Assembly: GCF_024648825.1 (NCBI RefSeq)
Contig: NZ_JANBBE010000002.1
Coordinates: 558,001-622,000, forward strand
DNA length: 64,000 nucleotides
From: Lentzea californiensis
GTDB lineage: Bacteria > Actinomycetota > Actinomycetes > Mycobacteriales > Pseudonocardiaceae
Direction: 5' to 3'
Shown here: piece by piece, positions 26,723-35,177 of the stretch
Position numbering within the stretch: the first letter of the stretch is position 1
Layout: the number at the start of each line of letters is the position of its first letter
Notes under the pieces: generated by a model
Databases searched by the model: none
Told to the model about the DNA's origin: nothing
What the model saw: only the letters and a program-made list of their open reading frames with translations
Position numbers and translations under genes: made by a program

Positions 26723-27672
26723 TCAGTTGTTCCCTGCTCGCCGGACCAGGCCGGGGCCACCTCGTGCCGGTGCGGACGCGCTGGCCCCGGAGTGCTGGTC
26801 CAGCCTGGCACGCAGCCAGTCCGGCAGGACGCCGGCCGAACCCGCCCGGCGCAGTTCCTCCTGGTAGGCCTCGGGAGGCGGCGGAGTGGTCCAGTGCGGT
26901 TCTCCGGTGCGGTTGAACTGGAGGTTCTCGCGGCCGGTGTGCTCGACGTCGAGCTGTGCGGAGCACCAGGTGGTCCGCGGTCCGGTCATCGACTGGCGGA
27001 CCTCCCGGAACCGTTCGGTCGCGGCCCGCGGCGGCGCCCACTGCAACATCCGGCCGGTGAGGTCGCGCACGAGCGCGGTGGTCTCGGCGTGGTCACCGAT
27101 CTCGCGGAAGTGCACCTGGGCGTAGGTCCACCCGATCGGCGCCGTCTGCTTGACCTGCTGTCCGACGTGCCGCGCGTACATGACGTGCTGGGGCGGGCCG
27201 CCTGGTTCCACCGCGGGAGTTCGAGGCCCGGTTCCAGCTCCCGGCGCAGCCAGCGAGGCCGCCAGGCCTCCGCCCGCGGGAATACCTCCAGGTCCTCCGC
27301 CCACACTTCCGGTGGGATCGGCGGGTCCCACACCGGGTCGACCTCGAAGTTGTACTCGGTCTGGGTGTTGCCGGGCGGGTCGATGGTGAAGCGGACGGAG
27401 AACCAGGTGCCCTTCTCCTGCTCCCACAACACTTCGCGGAGATCGGAGAACGGCCGGCGCAACTGGCCGGCGGGAAGCGCGCGCTGCCGCACCGACCCGT
27501 CCTGGTTCAGCGTCGCGTACTGGTAGTGGTCCACGCCGGCCGCCATCAACACCTTGAGGTCGACGCGCGCCCAGTCCGGACCGATGTCCTCGAGCAGCTT
27601 TCCGCCGACCCAGCCGAGGATCCGGCCGGCCGTGTCGTGGCGCTCGGCCTGGGAGGGCCTGGGGTTCGTCAT
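26723..27672 (-). pseudogene. Frameshifted tandem YezG-like immunity gene
   Basis: From ATG 27672 one frame reads GRILGWVGGKLLEDIGPDWARVDLKVLMAAGVDHYQYAT and WEQEKGTWFSVRFTIDPPGNTQTEYNFEVDPVWDPP, a YezG-like domain, then loses sense near 27200. A second frame continues with HVGQQVKQTAPIGWTYAQVHFREIGDHAETT and FNRTGEPHWTTPPPPEAYQEELRRAG, a second domain of the same kind, ending at 26723. The total span is two bases more than a multiple of three, so one indel around 27180-27240 explains it. The two domains have parallel layouts (GWxxAxV ... FxxxxxPxWxxPxPPExxxEEL). It could be a real mutation or a sequencing error. Confidence 0.65.
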
Positions 27673-27718
27673 GTCGCGGGGAACTCCCCGGCTCGGTTTC
27701 CGTCGCCGTCTGAACCGG

Positions 27719-28579
27719 TCAAAGTTGCTTCTCGCCGACCCAGGTCCCGTCGAGGAGGTTCTGGGGGAGGTAGTCGGATTCGACGGTGATCTCGACGCCG
27801 GCGTCCTTGGCGAGACAGGCGATGGCGAGCACCCGCCAGGCGACGAACCCCTCGGGATCGTTCGTGCGTTCCGAGGTCGCGGTCCAGTAGCTGTTGTGGA
27901 GCTCGAGGGCCTTGGCGAGCGAGTCGTTGAACCTCGCGTCCTCGCGCTGGGTGAGCAGGTAGAAGAGCTCCATGGGCGGGTAGAGGAGCTTCGCGGTCAT
28001 CTCCGCCCCGGCGATGGTGCCGGCCTCGGGGTCTGCACCCTGCATGGCGCTCAGCAGCGTGTCGACCAGGCCTTCTTCTGAACGCCAGTAGAGCTGGAGG
28101 GTCTTGGTCCACTCGTACTGGAACTCGTCGGCCTGGCCGCCGGAGTCGCGCAGCGCGCCGATGGGGAACGCGGCGAGGAGGTCGATGCGCGGCCGGTCGC
28201 GGCAGATCATGGCCAGCGCCATCGCGCTGTTCCACTCGCCGGCGTTTGCCGAGGACTTCGGGCCGGTCGCGGGCAGGGTGATGTCCCTGTCCTCGATCCG
28301 GAAGGTCACCTCACCCTCGGACTGACCGGTCAGCGCGAAGATCGCGCCACCTGCCTGCTCGGACAGCGCCACGGCGTTCCACGTCGTGCCACTGGCGGCA
28401 AGAGGATCCCCGGCGGTGCGGCAGGCCGCTTCGCTCTTGGAGTCGCGGTGCAGGAACGAGAAGACGACGTGCGGGTTGCGGTCCATCCCCACGAGCCGGT
28501 CATCGAGGGGATCCGCGGAGTACTCCGCCTGCGCTTCTGCCTTCGCGACATCGGTCTGATGCCGGGCGATGGTGACCAC
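27719..28579 (-). CDS. Imm49 family immunity protein (copy 2)
   Basis: A 286-residue cytoplasmic protein homologous along its whole length to the next gene upstream. Shared blocks are MALAMICRDRPRIDLLAAFP, YEWTKTLQLYWRSEEGLVDTLLSAMQG, LLYPPMELFYLLTQREDARFNDSLAKALELHNSYW and LACxAKDAGVEITVESDYLP, the Imm49 hallmark pattern. Imm49 proteins neutralise polymorphic toxins, often nucleases. Start is GTG 28579 (VVTIARH), aligned with the start of copy 1. The N-terminal 80 residues have diverged most, perhaps to recognise a different toxin. Confidence 0.8.
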   Translation of the reverse strand: MVTIARHQTDVAKAEAQAEYSADPLDDRLVGMDRNPHVVFSFLHRDSKSEAACRTAGDPLAASGTTWNAVALSEQAGGAIFALTGQSEGEVTFRIEDRDITLPATGPKSSANAGEWNSAMALAMICRDRPRIDLLAAFPIGALRDSGGQADEFQYEWTKTLQLYWRSEEGLVDTLLSAMQGADPEAGTIAGAEMTAKLLYPPMELFYLLTQREDARFNDSLAKALELHNSYWTATSERTNDPEGFVAWRVLAIACLAKDAGVEITVESDYLPQNLLDGTWVGEKQL

Positions 28580-28635
28580 GACTCCGGACCGTCCTCTCGT
28601 TCACAGCGACATTCGGTGCCCGGGACCTGGCCTGG

Positions 28636-29493
28636 TCACGTGGGGAACTCGCCGACCCAGTTGCCGTCGAGCAGGGTCTTCGGCAGGTACTCCGACTCGA
28701 CGTCGATCGTCATACCGGCGTCCTTGGCGAGTGCGGCGATCGCCAGGAGCGGGAACGAGACGAACCCGTTCGGGTCACCCCTGCGGTCCTCGTCCTTCGT
28801 CCAGAACCGTTGGTGCAGTTCGAGTGCACGAACGAGAGAGTCGTTGAACTTCGCCTCGTCTCGTTGGGTGAAGAGGTAGAACAGCTCGATCGGTGGGTAC
28901 AGCAGTTCCAGCACCAGCTCGGGAGCTGCCACCCGCAACGCGTCGGGTTCGGTTCCCTGCATGGCGGCCAGGAGGGCGTCGACGACACCGTCCTCGCCGC
29001 GCCAGTAGAGCTGAAGCGCCTTCACCCAGTGGTAGACGTAGTCGTCGAAGTCGGCGCCGGATCCGCGGAGCACCTCTTCCGGCACCGAGGCCAGGACGTC
29101 GACGCGCGGCTTCTCCCGGCAGATCATGGCCAGCCACAACGCCCTCAGCCAGTTGCCCGCGTCGGTGTCGATGGTCGGGCCCGTGCCCGGGATGCGCCAG
29201 TCCTTGTCGCGCAACCGGAACTGCGCCTCGCCGCCGTCCGCGAGCGCGGTGACGAAGATGGCCGAATTCGCCTGCATCGCCAGCACGACGCTTTCCCAGG
29301 TCGGCAACCACGTCGCCGTCGGGTCTCCCGCGGTGTGGTACTCGAACTCCATCAGCGCGCGGTTGGTCACGCTGTTCAGCGCTCGCGGGTTCTTCGCGAC
29401 CAGGTCGATGAAGACCTGCGTCTTCTTCGCCAGGCCGGCGGCCTGCTGGTCCGCCCACTGCTGGTCGATGTCGTGACGGGCGACGACTCGCAC
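28636..29493 (-). CDS. Imm49 family immunity protein (copy 1)
   Basis: A 285-residue protein beginning 12 nt after the toxin stop codon, with GGGAG 8 nt before GTG 29493. Family blocks are WLAMICREKPRVDVLASVPEEVL, YHWVKALQLYWRGEDGVVDALLAAMQG, LLYPPIELFYLFTQRDEAKFNDSLVRALELHQRFW and AKDAGMTIDVESEYLPKTLL. Its position directly after the toxin gene makes it the likely cognate immunity protein. It should act in the cytoplasm of the producer and its kin by binding the toxin tip. Confidence 0.83.
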   Translation of the reverse strand: MRVVARHDIDQQWADQQAAGLAKKTQVFIDLVAKNPRALNSVTNRALMEFEYHTAGDPTATWLPTWESVVLAMQANSAIFVTALADGGEAQFRLRDKDWRIPGTGPTIDTDAGNWLRALWLAMICREKPRVDVLASVPEEVLRGSGADFDDYVYHWVKALQLYWRGEDGVVDALLAAMQGTEPDALRVAAPELVLELLYPPIELFYLFTQRDEAKFNDSLVRALELHQRFWTKDEDRRGDPNGFVSFPLLAIAALAKDAGMTIDVESEYLPKTLLDGNWVGEFPT

Positions 29494-29505
29494 CGAAGGA
29501 CTCCC

Positions 29506-32500
29506 TTATGCGCCGTAGCCGGAAAGGTCGAAGTGCCTGCGATCGTACCCACCGTACTTCGGCACCTTGGTCTTCTCAGGGGTGCCGTCGGCCCCTGGTA
29601 CTTCGATCGTGTCGTGCGCGACCTTCGCCTTGACCACCAGGTAGTCGAGGTCGCCTCCGAGAGCGGCGGCTTCCAGTTCGTCGGCGAGGTCGCCGTCGCC
29701 ACGCCGGCGCATGTTCTCCAGAAGGCTCTCGACGTACTTCGGGTGTCCCTGCTCGTAGTTCTTGCCGTCGAGACCTTGACGGACACCGAGGTCCGCGTTC
29801 GGGCCCTTCGCCTCGACGACGACGTACTTGACGGTGTTCCCGTCCGCGTCCTTGATCTCGTAGACCTGGTCGAAGCTGCCGGCACCGTCGTAGGCGGTCT
29901 GGCGCGGCACGGGCGTGAGGTCCGTGTTCCGGTACATGTCCTCGATCGCATCGCTGGCCGCGTGCTCGCCGAGGTCCTCGCCACGGTTCGTGCGGTCGCG
30001 GTGCGCATCGGTGCGCTCCTGCTGGAGCTCGTCGGTGAGCGTGCCGTCTTCTTTTGCCTTCTGGTACCTCGCCTCGACCTCGTTCGCCGTGCGGTTGGCC
30101 TCGGCGCGGCGCTCGATCAGATCTCGCGCGCGCTCGGCCTGCTCGGGCGTGGCCTTCCTGGCACCGTCGTCCGGGATGTCCTTGCGGTAGTCCGAGCCCG
30201 TGTAGTCGGTCGGCTTCGGCTCGATGTCGCCGTTCTCGTTGCGGCGAAGAATCGGCACGTCCACGTCGTCGGCGTCCGGCTGGCTCGCGTTCTTGCGGCG
30301 GTAGCTGCCGTCCTCCAGGGGACCGTCGTAGTACTTGGTCCGGTACTGCTCGTTCTGGACCTTGTCCTTCATCGGCATGACGGGGTCCTGCTTCTCCACA
30401 CCGGGCACCGGTTCGCTGGAGATCGGCCTGCCTTCGCGATCCTTCGCGTCGGACGGGTCGACGTCCTTGTCCTTGTCGTGGGTGCCGGGGGCGAAGCCGT
30501 CGTCGCCGGTCCTGGACCTCGAACCGTCCGGGTGGTGGGTCTCCCACTCGCCGTTGGGCGGGATCTTGGGCTGGCGGGTGCCGTCGGGCAGGATCTCGGC
30601 GTCGCTGGTGAAGACGCGGCCGTGGCTGTCGGTCCAGGCCGGCTTGGTGGGGGCGAGGACCGGGGCGTCGAGGTGCCGGGACAGCTGCTGCGCGAAGTCG
30701 TTGCTGCCGGCGTCGCAGCCGATCAGCCGGACGGGCCTGCTGCCGTCGTAACCGGAGCGGCGCAGCATGTCCGCGTACTCGGCGGGCGTGTAGTCGTGAC
30801 CGCCGATGCGCGCCCTGCCGTCCGGGGTGATGTGGACGTCCGCGGTGAAGTAGCGCGGGTCGTTGGGCACGCGGTGCGGCAGGTCGCCCATGTCGCGGTC
30901 GCCGCCGTGGTGGGAGACACCGGCCGGGGTGCTTTCCGCGTGCCGGGCGTGCGCCTCCGCCGGGCTCGGGCGGTCCGCGGGCGGGGCGTCCGGGTCACGG
31001 CTGCCGGGGTTGTCCGGATCGCTGTCGTGCGGCTTGTCCGGGGTGTTGTCGCGCGGCTTGTCGGCGTCCGGGCCGTGGCCGGGTGCGTCCGGCTTGTGCG
31101 GGGCGTCGGCGTCGGGGCGGTGCGGGGGTGCTGCCGTGTCGGTGCCGCGGGAGCGGGGGGCGTCCGGGCTCTGCGGGCTGTGCGGACGCGAGCCGTCGGG
31201 GCGGGCGCCGTCCGGGCGGTTGCCGGGGCCGCTGCCGTCCGGGCGCGACGGGGAGTCGGGCCGGTGAGGTGCGTCCGGACGCGACGGCGAGCTCGGGCCG
31301 CTGTGCGGTGCGTCTGGGCGGGACGGCGTGTTGGGGCCGCTGTGGGGAGCGTTTGGGCTGTGCGGGGCGTTGGGTGCGTCGGGACGCGACGGTGCGTGAG
31401 GTGCGTCAGGTCGCGACGACGGCGTTGTGGTGCCGCCGTGCGGTGCGTCGGGGCGCGATGGCGTGTTGGGGTCGTGCGGGGTGTTCGGGCTGTGCGGCGT
31501 GTTGGGGCCGCTGTGGGGAGCGTTCGGGCTGTGCGGTGCGTTGGGTGCGTCCGGACGCGACGGTGCGTGGGGCGCGTCGGGGCGTGACGGCGCGTTGGGG
31601 CCGCTGTGCGGGCCGGATGGACCGGTCGGGCGGCTCGGCGGTGCGTCCGCGCGAGACGGCGCGGCCGGGCCGTTGTGCGGCGCGTCCGGCCTGGACGGGG
31701 CGTTGGGGCCGCCGTGAGGGCTGGACGGACCGGTCGGGCGGCTCGGCGGGGCGTCCGTGCGTGCCGGGGGTGCGGACGGGGAGTGCGGTGCGTTCGGACT
31801 GTGCGGGGTCCCTGCCGACGGAGCGTGCGGGGTCGCCGCGGACGGGGTGTGGGACGGAGCCGCCGACGGTGAGGTGGCGCGGCTCGGAGGAGTCGCGTCG
31901 GGGCGGCCCGCGTTCGGGCCGCCGGTGGACGGGGCGTGCGGGGCGCCTGCCGAAGGTGCGTGCGGCATGCCGCCTGACGGGGCGCCGCTCGAAGGCATCG
32001 ACGATGACGAAGGCGAGTGCGGCATCGACGGGGCCGAGGGCGTCGACGGGCGGGCCGGGGCGTCTGCACGGGCTGCCGACGTCGACGCGTCGGGGGTGCG
32101 CGGGGCCGGGGCCGACGGGGCGCCGCCGCCCGCGGTCGGGGCGCCGCCGCCCATCGGGCCTGCCTGGGCCGGGGCCGAGGGGGAGCCGTCCGGGGTGCGC
32201 GGTGCCGGCGGGGCGTGCGGGACGTCCGCTCGCGGCGGGGCCTCGGGCGGTGCCACGGACGACTGGACGGTCTGACCCGTGTTGCGGGCCGGGGCGTCCG
32301 GCGTGGACGAGGGGGACGGGGCGTGCGGCGGTGCGCCGGGACCCGACGGCGCGGACGACGAACCGTCCGGCGTGCGCGGCGCGGCGGCGTTGTCGGGCGT
32401 CCGCGACGGTGAGGGCGAGTCGGGAGCGGAGCCGTCCGGGGTGCGCGACGGGGACGGGGCGTCCGGTGCCGACGGGCTGTCGGGCGTGCGGGACGGCGAA

Positions 32501-33618
32501 GGCGCGGAAGGGGGCGACGCGGACGACGGCGACGAGCTGTCCGGGGCCCGCGAAGGCGCGTCCGGCGTCGAGGACGGAGACGAAGGCGCGGAGGGCGAAG
32601 AAGGTGAGGAGGGCGACGACGGCGAACTGTCCGGAGAGGACGGTGACGACGGTGAAGACGGCGACGACGGCGAGTTCGAAGAAGGCGAGGAGTCCGGAGT
32701 GGACGAAGGTGAGCCGTCGGGAGACGAGGGCGTGCCGCCGGCGTTGGGAAGGTTCGGGGTGCTGGTGGTCTGGAAGAGACCACCGGGCTTGATGGACTTG
32801 GTCGAGATCACGTCCAGGCCGGTCACCTTGCCGATGATCTTGCCGAGGACCTTCATGATCTTCGTGAAGATCTCCACCAGCCTGCCCAGCAGCGGCGAGA
32901 CCTTCTTGATGGTCTTGATGAGCTTCTGGATCAGCTCACCGATCCGCGTCGCCCACTTCGAGATCGCGGTCACGGCCTGCGCGACGATCACCGGCGTGCC
33001 GAAGCCCAGCGTGAACACGGCCTCGAGCACCCACGTGATCAGCTTCGCGACCAGGTCGGCGATCAGGTCGCGCACCATCTCGCGGACGAAGCCGACGACC
33101 ATGCCCATCACGCCGACGACGGTGCCGACCGAACCCGCGGTGGAGGCCGCGCCGGACAGCGCGTCCAGCTGCTCACCGGCGGACTTGCGGTAGGCGTCGG
33201 CCGCGGCACCCGTCCACTCGCCGGTGCCGTCGACGGCGGCCTTGTAGTCGCCCGCGATCTTGCCGAGCTCCTGCGAGACGTTGCCCCACGTCGTCGAGTA
33301 CGACTGGATCACCGGCGGGTCGCCCGCCAGCCAGTCGAGCGCCTCTTTCAGCGGCTGCATGTGTTCCATCAGGAACGAGGCCGCGGAGGACAGCAGGGTG
33401 CCGAACGGGTCGATCGCCATCGAGGCGGCGTCGGCGACCAGGCCGACGACGCCGAGGCCGCCCTCGATCCAGCTGCCCTCGGAGATGCCCTTGTACGCGT
33501 CCACCGCTGAGTCGGCGATGGAGAAGCCGGTCGCCCAGCCGTTGTCACCGGTGCCGGCGTTGAAGAACCCGGACGGCTCGGCGGGAGCCTGAGCCACCAG
33601 CGGGTTCGGCGACGACAT
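29506..33618 (-). CDS. Type VII-associated polymorphic toxin with predicted PD-(D/E)XK nuclease tip
   Basis: A 1370-residue protein. Residues 1-260 are an LXG/WXG100-like helical targeting region (AGTGDNGWATGFSIADSAVDAYKG, YSTTWGNVSQELGKI, EWTGAAADAYRKSAGEQLD) plus hydrophobic helices (VGTVVGVMGMVVGF). About 290-890 is a Ser/Pro/Asp/His-rich linker. Next comes a conserved pre-toxin module (RYFTADVHITPDGRARIGGHDYTPAEYA, VRLIGCDAGSNDFAQQL, APVLAPTKPAWTD) like the lonely-Cys type. The last 130 residues have FDQVYEIKDADGNTVKYVVVEAKGP, a D...ExK nuclease-like core, then QGHPKYVESLLENM. Start ATG 33618 overlaps the stop of the EspC-like gene by one base. The nuclease role is inferred from the motif. 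Confidence 0.8.
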   Translation of the reverse strand: MSSPNPLVAQAPAEPSGFFNAGTGDNGWATGFSIADSAVDAYKGISEGSWIEGGLGVVGLVADAASMAIDPFGTLLSSAASFLMEHMQPLKEALDWLAGDPPVIQSYSTTWGNVSQELGKIAGDYKAAVDGTGEWTGAAADAYRKSAGEQLDALSGAASTAGSVGTVVGVMGMVVGFVREMVRDLIADLVAKLITWVLEAVFTLGFGTPVIVAQAVTAISKWATRIGELIQKLIKTIKKVSPLLGRLVEIFTKIMKVLGKIIGKVTGLDVISTKSIKPGGLFQTTSTPNLPNAGGTPSSPDGSPSSTPDSSPSSNSPSSPSSPSSPSSPDSSPSSPSSPSSPSAPSSPSSTPDAPSRAPDSSSPSSASPPSAPSPSRTPDSPSAPDAPSPSRTPDGSAPDSPSPSRTPDNAAAPRTPDGSSSAPSGPGAPPHAPSPSSTPDAPARNTGQTVQSSVAPPEAPPRADVPHAPPAPRTPDGSPSAPAQAGPMGGGAPTAGGGAPSAPAPRTPDASTSAARADAPARPSTPSAPSMPHSPSSSSMPSSGAPSGGMPHAPSAGAPHAPSTGGPNAGRPDATPPSRATSPSAAPSHTPSAATPHAPSAGTPHSPNAPHSPSAPPARTDAPPSRPTGPSSPHGGPNAPSRPDAPHNGPAAPSRADAPPSRPTGPSGPHSGPNAPSRPDAPHAPSRPDAPNAPHSPNAPHSGPNTPHSPNTPHDPNTPSRPDAPHGGTTTPSSRPDAPHAPSRPDAPNAPHSPNAPHSGPNTPSRPDAPHSGPSSPSRPDAPHRPDSPSRPDGSGPGNRPDGARPDGSRPHSPQSPDAPRSRGTDTAAPPHRPDADAPHKPDAPGHGPDADKPRDNTPDKPHDSDPDNPGSRDPDAPPADRPSPAEAHARHAESTPAGVSHHGGDRDMGDLPHRVPNDPRYFTADVHITPDGRARIGGHDYTPAEYADMLRRSGYDGSRPVRLIGCDAGSNDFAQQLSRHLDAPVLAPTKPAWTDSHGRVFTSDAEILPDGTRQPKIPPNGEWETHHPDGSRSRTGDDGFAPGTHDKDKDVDPSDAKDREGRPISSEPVPGVEKQDPVMPMKDKVQNEQYRTKYYDGPLEDGSYRRKNASQPDADDVDVPILRRNENGDIEPKPTDYTGSDYRKDIPDDGARKATPEQAERARDLIERRAEANRTANEVEARYQKAKEDGTLTDELQQERTDAHRDRTNRGEDLGEHAASDAIEDMYRNTDLTPVPRQTAYDGAGSFDQVYEIKDADGNTVKYVVVEAKGPNADLGVRQGLDGKNYEQGHPKYVESLLENMRRRGDGDLADELEAAALGGDLDYLVVKAKVAHDTIEVPGADGTPEKTKVPKYGGYDRRHFDLSGYGA
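30930..32735 (-). repeat. Low-complexity Ser/Pro/Asp/His coding repeats in the toxin linker
   Basis: Codes for about 600 residues of degenerate short repeats. The 5' part (high coordinates) is SPSSPSSPSS-like, the middle is SPSRTPDS-like, and the 3' part is PSRPDAPH / PHSPNAPHSGPNTP-like, with about ten near-copies of PSRPDAP. These DNA repeats are prone to slippage, so the length may vary between strains. They are not CRISPR: unit length is variable and there are no spacers. Confidence 0.8.
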
Positions 33619-33926
33619 CAGACGCCGCCCTTGAGCGCCTTGGTGATCTGGTCCTCGACCTCCTGGTAGTGCTTGGCGGTCGCGGTGACCTTCTTGGCGG
33701 TGGCGTCCATGGCCTCCGCCGCGCCCTTCAGCGCGTCCATGCCCCACTGTTCGACGGGGTCGAGCAGCATCCGGAACGGCTGGCAGATGATCCCGTACGC
33801 GTCAGTCGGCATCGACACGGTGTTCGCCGCGTCCACTGCCCCCTTCAAACGCCCGTGCAGGCCCTCCAGGGCCTTGGCGTGCGCTTCCAGCACGTCCGAG
33901 GTGACGTTGAATCCACCGGCGGTCAT
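33618..33926 (-). CDS. EspC/WXG100-like type VII secretion partner
   Basis: A 102-residue helical-hairpin protein: MTAGGFNVTSDVLEAHAKALEGLHGRLKGAVDAANTV, then MPTDAYGIICQPFRMLLDPVEQWGMDAL, and a second helix pair ending YQEVEDQITKALKGGV. The layout fits the EspC-like (T7SS_ESX_EspC) family of secretion targets. These partner a larger effector with a matching N-terminal helical domain, here the toxin encoded immediately downstream with a TGATG stop-start overlap. It should be exported together with the toxin by an ESX machine encoded elsewhere. Confidence 0.8.
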   Translation of the reverse strand: MTAGGFNVTSDVLEAHAKALEGLHGRLKGAVDAANTVSMPTDAYGIICQPFRMLLDPVEQWGMDALKGAAEAMDATAKKVTATAKHYQEVEDQITKALKGGV

Positions 33927-33961
33927 CGAACCCCCTCAAGTTCGGGCAACGGACAACAAGA

Positions 33962-34492
33962 TCAGGAGAGCACGGACTCCCCGCCGAAGTCGTCGTCGTC
34001 ATCCGACGGCCGGCGGCGGCGCGGGGGAGGAGGCGGCGTCGGCCGCGACGGCGGCGGAGCGTCCTCCTCGACCCGGAAGTTCATCTCGTTGCGGTCGTAC
34101 GGCGTGCGCACCGGCTCCTCGGCGGGAGGCGCGGGGAAGTTCTTCTTGGCCTCGTTGAACAACACGTTGGCCGTCTCGTCCTGCGTGCCGATGGTCTCGG
34201 CCATGGCTTCCTGCAGCAGTGCGGGAATCCGGGACTGCGCGCGCTGCAGCAGCTTCATGATCTCGCCGCTCACCTCGGCCATGCGCTTGCCGGAGGCGGA
34301 CTCCTGGATCACGAGGTTCTGCAGGATCCCGTTGGACCCGACCAGGATCTCGATGGAACCGTCGGAGGAACGCTCGGAGATGGTCATCCCCTGCACGCGC
34401 GTCGCCATCTCCTGGTAGCGCGCGGCGCGTTCCTGGATGTTCTGGTTCCAGTTCGCGAGCATCTGCTCGGACCCGGCGATGTCCTGGGGCAC
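33962..34492 (-). CDS. YbaB/EbfC-like protein of type VII toxin loci
   Basis: A 176-residue protein. The N-terminal 100 residues have the YbaB/EbfC pattern (helix QMLANWNQNIQERAARYQEMATRVQGM, strands ISERSSDGSIEILVGSNGILQNLVI, then a long helix). A disordered Pro- and Asp-rich tail follows (SRPTPPPPPRRRRPSDDDDD). YbaB-like proteins without clear DNA-binding roles precede EspC-like genes in many actinobacterial toxin loci, where they may act as chaperones. Start is GTG 34492, because AGGAGG lies 8 nt upstream; the TTG at 34525 lacks one. First gene of the cluster. Confidence 0.75.
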   Translation of the reverse strand: MPQDIAGSEQMLANWNQNIQERAARYQEMATRVQGMTISERSSDGSIEILVGSNGILQNLVIQESASGKRMAEVSGEIMKLLQRAQSRIPALLQEAMAETIGTQDETANVLFNEAKKNFPAPPAEEPVRTPYDRNEMNFRVEEDAPPPSRPTPPPPPRRRRPSDDDDDFGGESVLS

Positions 34493-34584
34493 CGGTGTTC
34501 CCTCCTGAGGCGGCGGCGGACTCAAAGGATGACGCAGCCGGGTCCGATCCAGTTCCAGCCCTGGGTCAAATCGGCCGCGCAGAC

Positions 34585-34623
34585 CAGCGGCATTCCACCG
34601 ATCGGACCAGTGGAACGCCGCTG
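34585..34623 (-). terminator. Terminator stem-loop downstream of the FKBP gene
   Basis: CAGCGGCATTCCAC and GTGGAACGCCGCTG pair over 14 bp with one mismatch around an 11-nt loop, just beyond the FKBP stop. It also separates FKBP from the toxin cluster on the same strand, so the cluster must have its own promoter between here and 34492. No clear -35/-10 pair was found there. Confidence 0.65.
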
Positions 34624-34633
34624 ACTCAACTCG

Positions 34634-35008
34634 CTAGTTCACACCCAGCAGGTCGACGACGAAGATCAGCGTCTCGCCGGGCTTGATCACGCCACCGGCA
34701 CCGCGGTCGCCGTAGCCCAGGTGCGCCGGGATGACCAGCTTGCGGCGGCCACCGACCTTCATGCCCTGCACGCCCTGGTCCCAGCCGGCGATGACACGGC
34801 CGCCACCGAGCGGGAACTGGAACGCCTCGCCGCGGTCCCAGGACGCGTCGAACTGCTCGCCGGTGGAGTGCGAGACGCCGACGTAGTGCACGGACACGAA
34901 CTGACCGGCCGTGGCCTCCGCACCGTCGCCAACGGTGATGTCCTCGATCAGCAGGTCGGCGGGCGCCGGGCCGTCGTGCGGGTCGACCTCAGGCTTCGTG
35001 GGGGCCAT
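34634..35008 (-). CDS. FKBP-type peptidyl-prolyl cis-trans isomerase
   Basis: A 124-residue cytoplasmic protein with one complete FKBP domain: DITVGDGAEATAGQFVSVHYVG, GEQFDASWDRGEAFQFPLGGGRVIAGWDQGVQGMKVGGRRKLVIPAHLGYGDRGAGGVIKPGETLIFVVDLLGV. Residues of the proline pocket (Tyr, Phe, Asp in FDASW, the Trp in AGWD, Tyr and Phe near the end) are present. It catalyses prolyl isomerisation during folding. Start is ATG 35008 with GAGAGGAAG upstream. Confidence 0.95.
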   Translation of the reverse strand: MAPTKPEVDPHDGPAPADLLIEDITVGDGAEATAGQFVSVHYVGVSHSTGEQFDASWDRGEAFQFPLGGGRVIAGWDQGVQGMKVGGRRKLVIPAHLGYGDRGAGGVIKPGETLIFVVDLLGVN

Positions 35009-35177
35009 CACAACTTCCTCTCGGAACGGGGTTGTTCGCGGTCGATCCAATCACGCGAGGGCGCGCGCGGCCGAATGGCCTACGCGGACCAGCCCTACCC
35101 GGTTCCGGCGGAGACATGTCTTTCTTGAACGACCACCGGCCCTGCAGCCGGGGGCACAACAGAAGAAGGAGATGATC

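Noticed and set aside
28810..31587. A 925-codon plus-strand frame opposite the toxin and Imm49 genes
   Set aside because: It is antisense to well-supported genes, has a Val/Arg/Gly-rich composition typical of high-GC shadow frames and contains no domain.
30930..32735. CRISPR-like repetitive DNA
   Set aside because: Repeats are short, degenerate and lie inside a reading frame coding for Pro/Ser/Asp-rich sequence. There are no regular spacers and no cas genes.
34911..35177. N-terminal extension of the serine protease upstream of its signal peptide
   Set aside because: The extension would overlap the FKBP gene and precede a perfectly good signal peptide with a well-placed Shine-Dalgarno.
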